This document shows positions 33,432-44,402 of a stretch of 64,000 nt of DNA, one piece after another (the stretch's first letter is position 1; the number at the start of each line of letters is the position of its first letter). A program made the translations under genes and the position numbers. The notes beneath the pieces are model-generated. The model was not told the origin of the DNA and did no database searches. It worked only from the letters and a program-made list of their open reading frames with translations. Location of the stretch: positions 92,738,401 to 92,802,400 of the forward strand of contig CM036162.1 in NCBI GenBank assembly GCA_020631735.1. Reading direction: 5' to 3'. The DNA comes from Saccharum officinarum (Eukaryota; Streptophyta; Magnoliopsida; Poales; Poaceae).

Positions 33432-33634
33432 GGGCATATTTGAGACTGCTCCACAAATTCTGCTCCACAAACTTCACCGTAGAGCAGCTCCACGAAAAAC
33501 TATAGTTTATGGAGCATCTCTTTTGGTGCTCTCATAAATCCATCATTTTTCCTCGAATATAGTGCATGGAGCTGAAACCGTTTGACTAAAAAACGCGGAG
33601 TAGAGCTGAAAATCGTGGAATCCCAAACACCTTG
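33432..33634. mobile_element. PIF/Harbinger-type MITE (203 bp)
   Basis: Flanked by TTA at 33429-33431 and 33635-33637, the three-base target duplication of the PIF superfamily. Ends are GGGCATATTTGAGAC at the left and, in reverse, CAAGGTGTTTGGGATTCC at the right. The interior carries GCTCCACAAA / GGAGCTG words common in this MITE group. Confidence 0.7.
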
Positions 33635-33727
33635 TTAGCAACAATGTATTTAAACGGCAAACACAAGGTGGACAAAAGTCTGTATATATCTTCCATGTTT
33701 ACATCTCTATCAATCGTGTACAATGTA

Positions 33728-34000
33728 GGTGGCACGTCTTCGCGTGGCGAACGGCCGGCGGGGGTTCGATCCCTGGATGGACCGCGTTTTTCTCACCGGG
33801 GTTTTCCCCCATATTAATTTCAGTCGCCTCGCACGGATGTGGCACCACTGTCATACCTATCAACCGTGTACTTCTAATCTTAGATATATGTTGTAGGTCT
33901 AGTTTACGCACTATGGGTATGAGTATGTTAGGGTGTGTGCGTGTGATGTGAGTTAGCGCGTGAGTTCAGATACTACAACTTGTATTCGAAGGTTGAGGCA
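33728..34000 (+). mobile_element. Possible tRNA-derived SINE-like segment
   Basis: GGGGGTTCGATCCCTGG at about 33761 resembles the B box of RNA polymerase III promoters, with a possible weak A-box-like stretch upstream. The segment ends near an A-run at about 34003. No flanking target duplication was found and the A box is poor, so this is tentative. Confidence 0.3.
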
Positions 34001-34090
34001 ATAAAAAAAATCGTGTACAATGTAGCCCCAAACTTACAGATCAGGCACTATCACAAATCTTAAACTGATGAGACTATGAGTCTATGAGTT

Positions 34091-35171
34091 ACTCTACCTC
34101 ACTCTGGGCATTCGGTTAACCGAAACCGATCGGTTCGGTTCCTCGGTTCTATATGAAATTCGGTTAGCATGAAATTGGAAACCGATCGGTTAGCTAGCAA
34201 ACTTGGAACCGAGGAATTTCGGTATCGGTTAGTTCGGTTCGGTTTCGGTTAGAAACGAACTAACTGAGCCATTACATCAGGGAAACAGAAGAGAAGGAAA
34301 AGGGGAAAATGGAAAAAAAAACCGGCGGCAGTCGCCCCTTCATCCAGATCCGGCCTCCTCAGTCCTTGCCGGCAGCAGAGGCAGAGGAGGAGGACTCCAG
34401 GCAGGCGCGATGGTGGAGGGCTTGCGCGCGTGCGTCTAGATCCGGCCCCTGCTGGTAGTGAGCGGTAGCGGCTCCACGCGACCGCGCCTACGCCTCTAGG
34501 GCAGCGGGCACGCACCGAACTCGGCCTCGACCTCCAGAGCAGACACCAGGGAGTGGCAGGTACACGGGAGGAGTCGACGTGGGACTGGGGACGGGAGGAG
34601 GCGGCGTCGGACTTGGGACAGGGGAAGAGGCGGCGTCGGACTTGGGACAGGGGAAGAGGCGGCGTCGGACTGGGGACAGGAAGCGCCTGGGTGGTGGGGA
34701 TAGGAAGTGAGGGGCGCCGTCGACCGCCACCGCGGGAGAGGGAGCGGGCGCCGTCGGTCGTAGTCGAGGGAGGATGAGGAGGCTTCGAGGATGCGGCGGT
34801 GCAGTGCGTGTCTGCGAACTGCGGGCACGCCGCCGCAGCAGGGTATCGGGGTGACGGGGTCGGGGATAGGGATAGGATTGGCAAACAGGCGGAGTCGGGG
34901 TTGGGGGCCTCGGGGTAAGCTACGGTTCAGCAGGAGCGGGGTATTGGGCTATTTGGGCTCATGCCTGGTGGGCTGAAATTGTCAGTTCGCTGAAAACTTC
35001 GGTCCCCTCGGTTAACCGAGCCCAAGAACCGATTTTACCCGCTAAATTCGGTTCCTCAGAACCAGAAACCGAACAGGAACCGATTTTTCTCGGTTTCGGT
35101 TCTTTCGGTTTCGATTCCGTATATTTCGGTTCGGTTTTCAGTTCTCGATTATTTTTTGCTGAACTCTACCT
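34091..35171. mobile_element. CGGTT-rich DNA element (about 1.06 kb), hAT-like, with GC-rich cargo
   Basis: ACTCTACCT occurs at 34091-34099 and 35163-35171, fitting an 8-9 bp target duplication. Both ends are packed with CGGTT / AACCG words (34107-34250 and 35010-35140), including TCGGTTAACCGA at each side, like the subterminal repeats of hAT elements. The middle (34290-34960) is GC-rich and of different character, with a 29-bp tandem array. No transposase is encoded. Superfamily assignment is inferred from the duplication length and repeat layout. Confidence 0.6.
34571..34688. repeat. 29-bp tandem repeat array
   Basis: Clear units start at 34600, 34629 and 34658 with GGCGGCGTCGGACT, continuing GGGACAGGGGAAGA, plus diverged flanking copies. 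It lies inside the CGGTT-rich element. Confidence 0.9.
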
Positions 35172-35409
35172 ACGAACTAGCGGCCTAATTTTGAAGCCCA
35201 CCAGTATCAAATGGGAGATCCCCCGGACGTGATGTCACCCGACCAATGGGAAGCGCCCGAACACGGATCTCCGGGCCCACTTGCATACCTCTGCAAAGTC
35301 ATCCCTGTAAATCTTCAAAATTTGAGATAAGCACCTATCAACATAGAAATCAGATCCTAATTAAAACACTCAAAAGGCATGTACTTTCCCGAAAAATCAT
35401 TTCCCGAAC

Positions 35410-35420
35410 CATATAAATCC
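35410..35420 (+). promoter_or_regulatory. Probable TATA box of the SIL1-like gene
   Basis: CATATAAATCC lies 124-134 bp upstream of the ATG at 35544, implying a 5' UTR of about 100 bp with pyrimidine-rich TSS-like sequence (CTCCCTTTCCCTCTCC). Confidence 0.6.
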
Positions 35421-35543
35421 AGGAACCACCCCCGTGATTTCGAAAATCCAATCTCGAGCTCCCTTTCCCTCTCCACTGCGGCGCCGGCTGCTGCTCCTGC
35501 TCCAGTCGGCTCTCGAAGTCTCTGTCCGTCTGTCTGTCGAGCC

Positions 35544-38500
35544 ATGGCGAAGGGAAGGGCACACCCGTCGAAGCGACCCACCCACCAACTACTCCTCGCG
35601 GCTGTCCTATCCGTTTCCGTTCTCCTCCCGCTGCTCGTGCCGGCGGCGGCGGCAACCGTGGCGGTGGCGGAGGGAGACGGGGTGTCGGCGCTGGGAGGCG
35701 GGAAGCAGTTGGCGGTCGGGAAGGACGAGGGGAAGCTGGTCGCGGAGGGGGATGCTGGTGGAGGCGGGTCGGTGGAGGAGGACGAGTTCGCGGGTGGCTT
35801 CGGCTCCCTCGACAGCATGCTGCAGTGGGCGATCGGTACGGAAAATCCAAAGCCCCCTAATTCTGTTGTACAATATTTCGATTTGCTTTAGAATTTCAAT
35901 TGGATAGGGAAAGATCACGTTAGTGGAGCCTTCAAATCGCTGTATAGTGATAGAATGGCTTCGAGTCGATGTTGCATTTTCGGTATACAGCTTGGTTGGG
36001 TTTGAGCCTATGAGGACATGTCTGTATTTTGCTTGATTCTAATTTCTAACTCGTCTTGGCGGGGCAGGAAATTCTGATCCAGAGAAGCTGAAAGAGGAGG
36101 CGGCTGATGCGCAGAAGTTATCTGAAGATGAACTGCTCAAGCGGCGTCAGGAGATCAAGGTAAAAAATGCTGCTTCACTGCTTCAGCGTTCTGACCTCTG
36201 GTAATTTATTATCAGCTTTATGGACTGTTATATTGCTTCATCTTAGTTGTTTTGCTAGTCAGTTGCATCACTTGGGCTACATACATAATACTTTGGCATG
36301 TCTGGTTCTAGATTGTACTAGTGTTTTTCTGGAGCACTCTGGTGTATTGTACAGCATATACCTCTAGCAGGTGATTCAGTTCCTTTGTGGTTGGACCTTG
36401 GGACATGATTCCTTTTGTGGTTGCTCTGTCATTTGTACTACCACGGTACCACCACATTGCCGAACAAACTTTGATCTGTCATGATTGTTGTATACTTGTA
36501 TTATTTCTGAATTCTCAACGTCCTTATTCCTCTTGTCAAAAAAAACATCCTTATTCCTGGAGTGTCTCCAAGTTATTAGCATGTTCTTGTTAGTTGTAAC
36601 TTTGGAAGATTTGAATTTTGCTCGAGACATTTGTTTGATCGCAGTCGGTTATTGGCCAAAGAAAATATAAAGCTTTTGCTATTAGTCCTTATTTGTATCA
36701 GTATTAGGACATGTTGGGCATGCAGTCTAATTGTGCACTGTCATAGTCAGGCAGCTGGTCCTTCTCTATTAAGATGAAAAACAAAGCTTAAAACATGGTT
36801 GTACACTATTCTGAACCTTGTTTTTTTTTGCAGGAGTTGATGGAGAAGTTAAAGATGCCATCAGATGCTAACTTAATGAAAATTGCAATTGGTGACTTAA
36901 ATAATTCTTCCATTTCACTGGAGGATCGCCAACGTGCACTGCAGGAACTTTTAGTTCTTGTGGAGCCCATTGACAATGCTAATGGTAAGTCTGTATTAGA
37001 GATATGTCTAATAGTCTGCCTTTCTTTTTTTTCAGTCCATCTGTGTGCTACTTGCTGCTCAGCATATGAACCAAAATATGCTTATATCCACAGAAAACTG
37101 AGACAAATAATGTATCTTAGGGCTCTATGCTACTGACATAATGTAGCCACTGTTTTAGACTTGTATTGATTTTATTCCTAAGATGACCCATGCTTGAAGC
37201 ATATGCACAATTCACCATTTTCCAGAAAAGGCATTCTTTGTGGTGGTCACTTGCATTGCATTTCTGAAAAATGGTCAGCATAACCATGCAATAACAACTT
37301 GCAAATACGTCTTTCAGGAAAGAAAATAGGGCATGACAGCATGTTAACTCTTGTGTATTATTTGATATTTGTGAGTGCAACTTCTTTAAAGATTTTCTAA
37401 TACTATATGTTGTTCCTGCACATTCTTAGATCTTGACAAACTTGGGGGCCTCCTTCCTGTGATTCAAGAGCTTAATAATGCAAATGAAGAAATACGGACC
37501 ACCTCTGCATGGGTTCTTGGTACAGCCAGTCAGAATAATGAACTTGTACAAAACCAGGTAATTGCATACATCATTCAAGGATGCATTCTGATTCCACTAT
37601 TATGCCGTTTGTGTTCAGAGAATGTGCATCATTATTCATTATCTTGTACAAGTCTTGTGAGTACATTCTTCTTAGAATGGCAAATTTGCAAATTAGCTAT
37701 GCCATAGTTTCTTAGGTGGAGTGATTGGTTCACTACAACAATTATGGTTTGCTTTCTTGCCAGACTTTGCCACATGTCATAGACATGTTCTTTGGCCAAA
37801 TCTTGGCTAAGGTTGGCAAAGAAGTGTGGTAACGTGTGCAAGACAACAAAAAACCATGTTACTGTGATTAGCTTTGTAACTTAATTACATGTGTTTGAAA
37901 ATGATGTTTAGCCTCTGTGGCATTTACTCTTGCAATTGTGAATGCTTTCCCTTTTCAATATTTTTATTAGTAATAAGGTGATTGGTAGATTTCTTACTAA
38001 CAATTGTTTCCCTCCTGTGTTTCTGCTCAGATCACAGTGGTGCCTTTCCATCGAAAGTACTTTTGAATTTTGATCATCACTTTCTGCTTCTAGATGTGCA
38101 GTATGTCCTAATGTTACATTTAGGCATTTAGCTGTTCTAATACTGACTGCTTCACCCTTGGCTAGATCCTTGGTTACGGAGCTTTGGCGAGGTTGGTGAA
38201 GATGGGTTATTCCACATCTGCAGAAGAAGCTGCAAAAGCATTGTATGCTATATCATCTTTGATCAGAAATAATGTAAATGGTCAAGAGGAATTCAATTCA
38301 GAAAATGGCAGTGCAATGTTGCAGGTAATGGCAATTTGTAACTTCAAAATATGGGCACAGAATTGGCTGACATCTGGCAACTTCACCTGTTTTGCAGCAC
38401 ATATTGGTCAGCAACAATATTGATGTTAGGCTACAGAAGAAGGCAGTGTTTTTGGTAACAGATTTGGCAGACTTTCAGCTAAATTCCGGAATCGCGCAGC

Positions 38501-39518
38501 TTCCTTTCTTGAGTGACCGTCTTTTTCTGAAGTCAATAGTCGATATGTTATCAAGGTTTGACCTAGACCTTCAGGAGAAGGTAAGATTGGAACTGCATCC
38601 AGTTCCTATTATTCTGAACATGCTTGTTGTTACCATTATTTAGCTGTACAGTCACATTTTTTATGACAGTTATTACTTTTGCATAATAATATTTGTCATT
38701 TTACCTAAGAAGTCTGTCATTTCTTGGAAGCTGATAATCTTTTCTTTTTTGAAACTTGGAAGCTGATAATCTTGGCAGTGCATGCTTAAATAGGCATTTT
38801 TGGCGATGCAACAAAATTGTCTTGTCCTTGGTTGTCGTTGAAGACTTGAAGATATTCATTAGTTTTGGAGTTAGTGGCATAGATGCATATGTTACTACTA
38901 GACTACTAGTACCTGTAACACTTTGTTCATGGTTTCTGTTTTTACCGACCTATGCAAACAACTTATTTTCTTAGGTTGTCATGCTATTCTCCTTGATTAA
39001 TTTTACTGCTCAGGCACTCATTTATATCTGAAGCTCTGATTGGGAAGGTCTAGGCTGCAATGTGTCTGGTTGTTCAGAGATCGAGTGGCTACTGCACTTC
39101 ATGAGATTTATACCGTCCATAAAAACTAGCTGTTTTTTTTTGAGGTCAACTTCGGTGGGGATCAAAACTAGCTTGTTTCACCTACTTAGTTATCCGATCC
39201 TTTCCGTGCAGGTTTTATTGGCCATTAAGAGTCTACTGAAACTTTCCTTAACTGATGTGGAGGATTTTGAGTTCTATGATCTCAATAATGTACTGCTCAG
39301 ACTAGGGGTACAATTGGAGGACTTGACACCAGAGGATCAAAAGGAGTTTGCTGTGGAGGTTGATGCCCTCCGGAGAGAAGTTCAAACGCTCTTCCAACAG
39401 AAGCTCAAGCAGGTACATAGTTGACCTTGTACCTTAAACTGAAGTCCAGCTCCAGCAATTTGCTAAGCTAACTTGCATTTCTTCTGCTTACAATCAGGGT
39501 AAAGCGACCGCGTCATGA
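35544..39518 (+). CDS. SIL1: Hsp70 nucleotide exchange factor, SIL1/Fes1 family, ER-type (408 aa)
   Basis: Exons: 35544-35835, 36068-36159, 36834-36984, 37430-37557, 38166-38324, 38398-38580, 39212-39412, 39498-39518. Every intron is GT-AG and phases match through to TGA. Residues about 15-37 form a hydrophobic leader (LLLAAVLSVSVLLPLL), so ER entry is likely. Next come an acidic Gly-rich spacer, the family motif MLQWAIGNSDPEKLKEE (~92-108) and an armadillo-like helical core (~140-380) with the family word TTSAWVLGTASQNN. SIL1 acts in the ER lumen by releasing ADP from BiP so the chaperone can cycle; Fes1/HspBP1 do the same in the cytosol. The leader favours SIL1. The C terminus (GKATAS) has no HDEL/KDEL signal. 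No frame damage; TATA box upstream. The start at 35544 is preferred over an upstream in-frame ATG at 35379, which lies before the TATA box. Confidence 0.87.
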
Positions 39519-41830
39519 TATTCGGATGACCACCAGAAGATTTGCCCTTCTAGATGGAAGTATAATGGATCATCTTTTGTGGGGATACTACAGTTAGATG
39601 GTGGGCTTGGGTTTTCTCCTTGCAGTTTTCAAGAACCATTCAGTCGGAGGGGTCGGGTGGATGCACTTCGGCAAGGTTGTGTAGTATATGATGGCATGAT
39701 AGGTTAGGATGCAAGGCACGTGCTTATGATGACTCCATTTTGGCAAACTAATTATGATTCTCACAAAGTTCTGTGATATGAGCACTGCAACGAAGCAAAT
39801 TTTTCCATGTTCCGTTGCAGCGGTAGCTTCGTTTTGAGAATGATTGAACTTGTTGTTGATCTGATCATTTGCGAGGAAGCTAAATTGAGATCTCTGTGTA
39901 AATGTCTTAAAAGGGGAGCGGAGGATTGGTTCTGAATCTCCGACTGAACTATCTAGCTTCTGTTTGCTGTTTCACACGTGTCATATTGTGGCTAGAAAGT
40001 GCTGGAACAAAACAGCAGGGTGATCCTTTCTGACGAACATATACTATTCGCTTTGGGTCTTGTATTGTACTCTTGTTGTCAGTGTCAAGAAATTGGGTAC
40101 TTATGGTGATGTTCACACGTGCGACGAATAGTATATGCGGACGGTGATGTTCACACGTGCGACGAATAGTATATGCTTGCGTCTTGGAAGGGAGGCCATT
40201 TCTCATGCACGCGCACTTTCAGCGTGTTTCTGAATCTCCGATGAAAATTTGGACCCGGAGCCGGTGAGATCCAGCAGCGAAAGCAGAGGCAAAAACGATG
40301 AAATACTAGAAAAGCAAGCGCGGCTTTGTCGCGCTATCTGAAAGTTAGAATACCACTATTTGCGCATTTATGCACTAGGCGTGAGCACATCACTAATGAT
40401 CAATAATCTAAACATATAACACTGTTCTATATTTATATATGACAACTGAGAAAGACTTCAAGCTCCAAGACATGAATAAAAAGATGCTTGTATAGCGCAG
40501 CAGTGTGTGATGGTTTCAGAGATGAACATACAACATGTTAAAGAAGATTCAATCAAAGTTTTCTATTTCATTTTGAGAACCCCAAAGATACCCCTTATCT
40601 TGGCCGAAATGATATGATTTGGAAGTTTGATTATTTAGGTTTGTGCTAGCAACATGTCCTTGATGAGCCTAGGTTGCTTGCGCCACAATCATTTTGATGC
40701 GCCATGGGAAGCTATGGAACCTGTAGCGAGAGAAAAGAAGAATTAGGAACAGTGTCCGAGTGGTCTCAAATGTTTGCCTGCTTCCTGTTGTCCCGTTGCT
40801 ATACCAGCAGCTAGAAAATTTAGAAAACATGAGCACCAATCACAACTTGAACTGAATTGAAAATGTTGTAGGCACTCGCTTAGCATCTCATTGGACATTT
40901 GAGGTGAAACGGAGCAAACAGAGAAGAACATTACCAATTACTGCTGACAAATAATGAAGTATATACAGTACTAATATGTGACCTTGTAAACTTCCTATAT
41001 GGTCTATGCTAGAATGAAAGTGGGTACTTTCTTTTGGTAAACCCAATCAATACGTTTGATGTAATAAACATCTAAAGCTGCCATACTCATCGTAAATACA
41101 AATGAATGTTTAAAATTTATACCGGGTAATAGCAAAGTCAAAGGAAAGTTCTTCTCTGTGTATTTATGATTGGCCTAAATAGTAATCATTCATATCAGCA
41201 TTTTGAAATTTAACTCCTTAATAAACCTATAAAATGAAATTGCAATGCCCAAGTATTCTAGGACATACAATGCATTACAGACGTATGATCATTACCCTTC
41301 AACCGGGTTATTCTATTCCACTTCTACCCCATGTAACAAAAGAGGGTTAAACAGACTTTCTGTATTATTGTTATTCAACTATTGGAATTGAAGTAAATCT
41401 GAGATGGTCCAATGAATTTTAGCACCAGATAAGGTTTGAGTCACAGACAATATTTGTATATTCATCTATCAATATTTTTATATAAAAACTAAATAGCAAG
41501 TGTGTACAGTTGAAAAAATATATAATGAACACAAACCTTTTTGTTTCTTCCATTAATGTTTCTTATATTTATTAAAATAAAAACAAGCCAACTGAAATCT
41601 GTAGAAAAATGACACTATCTGCACCAGGAGGCGCTTCTTCTGGAAGTGAATTAGCTTCAGGGTCAGGAACATATGATATGTCCTCTCCATATATTAACTG
41701 TGCTATGCCACAGGACCAGCAACCTAGCATCAAGGATACTCAGGAGTCAGGATAGCATATTGTACAAGCAGAAATAAATTTGATCTAGCATATACAATTC
41801 CTTGCAAGCTTCCGTTGAAACATTCTCAAG
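39519..41830. other. 3' UTR of the SIL1-like gene and intergenic
   Basis: The first 300-400 bp are probably 3' UTR. The rest has no recognised gene; it includes one short repeat cluster (separate entry) and AT-rich sequence. Minus-strand frames near 40743-40937 and 39949-40206 have no domain. Confidence 0.4.
40105..40176. repeat. 34-bp direct repeat, period 38, with a nearby inverted copy
   Basis: GGTGATGTTCACACGTGCGA and the following CGAATAGTATATGC occur at 40105-40138 and 40143-40176, identical by eye. CATATACTATTCG, the reverse complement of CGAATAGTATATG, lies at about 40039-40051, so the region can fold. Confidence 0.85.
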
Positions 41831-42115
41831 GCCTCGTTTAATTTCTCCCCCCTAAAGTTTACTTCCTATTCCATCAGATGTTTGGACACATGCATGAAGT
41901 ATTAAATATAGACTAAAAAATAATTAATTGCACATATTGCAACTATTTTGCGAGACGAATCTTTTAAGCCTAATTAATCCATGATTTGACAATATGTGCT
42001 ACAGTAAACATGTTGCTAATGACGGATTAATTAGGCTTAATAAATTCGTCTCACGGAGTACTGAATACTTATGTAATTTGTTTTATTATTACTATTCGAA
42101 CACTCCCATGTGACA
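41831..42115. mobile_element. Abundant grass MITE with long internal inverted repeat
   Basis: Starts near GGCCTCGTTTAATTTC and ends near CGAACACTCCCATGTGAC, both common MITE ends in grasses. Inside, GAGACGAATC ... AAGCCTAATTAATCC is mirrored by GGATTAATTAGGCTTAAT ... ATTCGTCTC. The superfamily was not fixed because the target duplication is unclear. Confidence 0.65.
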
Positions 42116-42265
42116 TCCCAATGTGACAGCCGATGTGACACCCTAAAACTTTACACTCTTGATTTAAACAAGCACTAAGTATTGCCGGGAGAATATAGGT
42201 GGAATGAGTTGTAACCTGCATAGCAATTATAGTATAAAGTTATAAACTACTCTCATGGCAAGTTC

Positions 42266-42560
42266 GATACCAGATTGTTATGTGGCTGTTGGGATTGGGA
42301 GGATTGAGGAGGAAGAGAGAGGTAGCGGCTGGAGCTACGGCACCCGCGGGACAGAGGACCGGCGGGGGCTAAGAGGGGCACTGGGAACGCCGGCCGTGGG
42401 GCTTCGCCCACGGTCGGCAAGAGAGAAGGGTTTTCCTTCTAATCTCTTGCTTGATTAGATTGATACATCTCCTTTCCTTATATAGAGAAGATGTCTTACT
42501 TGACCCCTAAGCAAGCGACTAATTAACCCTAACGAGTTAAGGTCCAATAGGCCATTGACT
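42266..42560 (-). mobile_element. Copia-like LTR fragment with primer-binding site
   Basis: On the minus strand TGGTATC (42266-42272, part of an initiator tRNA-Met-type binding site) lies just beyond a presumed LTR end at about 42276. The LTR side contains a CTATATAAGGAAAGG TATA region (about 42473-42486). The rest of the element is missing. Confidence 0.45.
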
Positions 42561-44402
42561 CTTTTAACACAGATCAACATAAAATATCAATAAATTCAAA
42601 AATATAAAGATACTTGATACCGTAGAACTACAATATTAAAAAAATTGTACATATATCACATGTCAAGTCTTATCATTTATATCTCACATCCTTTTCATCC
42701 AGCAATGCAAGTTGGTCACACGCTGAAGAATGTTTAAGAAGGCCTTGTTGTCACATGACTTTAGACTTATAGATGAACTTTATGATTTGAGGTTTTGAGC
42801 ATATCAGAAAGATGCATACTACCAACTGATTTTTTTAGGAATATATGACACTCAAATTAGTAGTTGTGAAAATATATTTATTATATGGTAATACCTAGTG
42901 TCAGAGTTTTGCAATAGAAAAGGAAGCCTTGCATATGCAAAGTCTGCCGGAGAGAGCAATACCTTGTAGGCACTTCATCGAGCATGTATTGGGCACCGTC
43001 GCTAGCGGCTGCTGGGGTGCTCCCTATCACTTTGTGTGGCGTGGGAGCGAGCACAGGGGCGTGAGGATGCTGCGTGGTACTGTCATTGCTAGGATTTTTT
43101 CTTGCGGTAGCGATGCTTGCCTTCTTCCTCACGACGGGTCAACGGCGATGTCATGGCATCTTTGCCTGTCTCCGTCGATGAGCAGAGGAGTTTGAGAGGG
43201 ACGAGCTCGAGCACCTCCTTTGTTAGTGTCTCCACCGCACTCACCGGCGAGGAGTCTCTGCCGGTCGTTCCTGAGGCCGCGTTTACCACCGTCGTGGTGG
43301 CAAGAACTGCTGGCGCGGTCTCTCACATGCACGACAAAGTGACCGCAGCCATCGCGCGCGTTCGCTGACCATGGAAGGAGAAGATACATGGCTGAGGCCT
43401 GATGCCTGAGGCTGAACACGACTGAGATCATGGAGAGATGAGCAGGCAGCGCCGGTGGAGGATGATGCGGGCGGCGGCGCACGCCAGTTCCCGAAGCCGC
43501 GAACTCTCGCGAAGAGTCCTGAGAGCATTATCGCCGAGGACCCGAGAACGACGGCTTGATCGGTGCAAGCATAGGGATCCAACGACCGAGCTTTACCGAT
43601 GACGTGGCCCAATGACGTGCTCGAGCTTGGACTTTGGTTTCGAAAGGTAGAGATAAAGATAGCCACTATGGCAAATTAAAAGTTCCAAGCCAAGCAGGCA
43701 AGCACATGTGGTTCCCCGGTCAACTGCTCAACTCACCAACACCATCAAGTAGTGGACGGATCAGATGGCCACGGCCTTATCGCCTTCCCGCACCCATCCG
43801 AACACGCCACCTTTCTCGGCAGCTTGTGGATCGTGACCGTGACCGGCGACGCCGGCGACCGTAGATCACACCGGCAAACTCCGCCAAAATAGCAGCCCAA
43901 CTCAATCCACCGCCTTTGCCACCCAAGCCTCACCAACCCCCGCGACGCTTCACACCGGTCACCGTAGCAGTAGCAGATTCGCGCCCAGCGCGTACTAGTA
44001 CGCGGCTAGTTGGCTGTGCAGTGTGCACGGCCGGCTCCCGCGCGCGACCCACGCGCCCACCACCAGGGACAGGGACCACAGGCCATCCGTCCCCGCCACC
44101 CCGGTCCCCCAAAGGTCCCCGCGCGCAGCACAATACCGCTGCCCCCGCGCACGGCGGGGCTCACGCGCTTCGCGCCGCGCGCCGGGGCGAGCGGAGCGCG
44201 GTACGGGTAGTAGTAGGTGGCTGGCCCCGCGCGGCCGCTCGGTTGGACCCTTCCCATTCCCATCCCTCCCAAAACCGGGGCCCTTTTCTACGGCTCCCAA
44301 CCCAACCCCGCCCCACCACCTCCCGTCCCGAAACCAAACCAAAGCTCCCGTAGTCCCGTCCCCTCTGCGCCAACGAACGCGTCCTCGAGTCAAACCGAGC
44401 GC
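42561..44402. other. Upstream region of the RAD52-like gene
   Basis: AT-rich to about 42900, then increasingly GC-rich. No frame in 42900-43900 has a recognised domain. The last few hundred bases (about 43900-44402) are a CpG-rich, TATA-less promoter and 5' UTR typical of grass housekeeping genes. Confidence 0.45.

Noticed and set aside
33740..33790. tRNA gene
   Set aside because: Only a B-box-like GGTTCGATCC is present; no cloverleaf could be drawn and the A box is poor, so it was kept only as a weak SINE-like call.
43117..44353. Overlapping frames upstream of the RAD52-like gene
   Set aside because: CpG-rich promoter DNA; no domains and no splice continuity.
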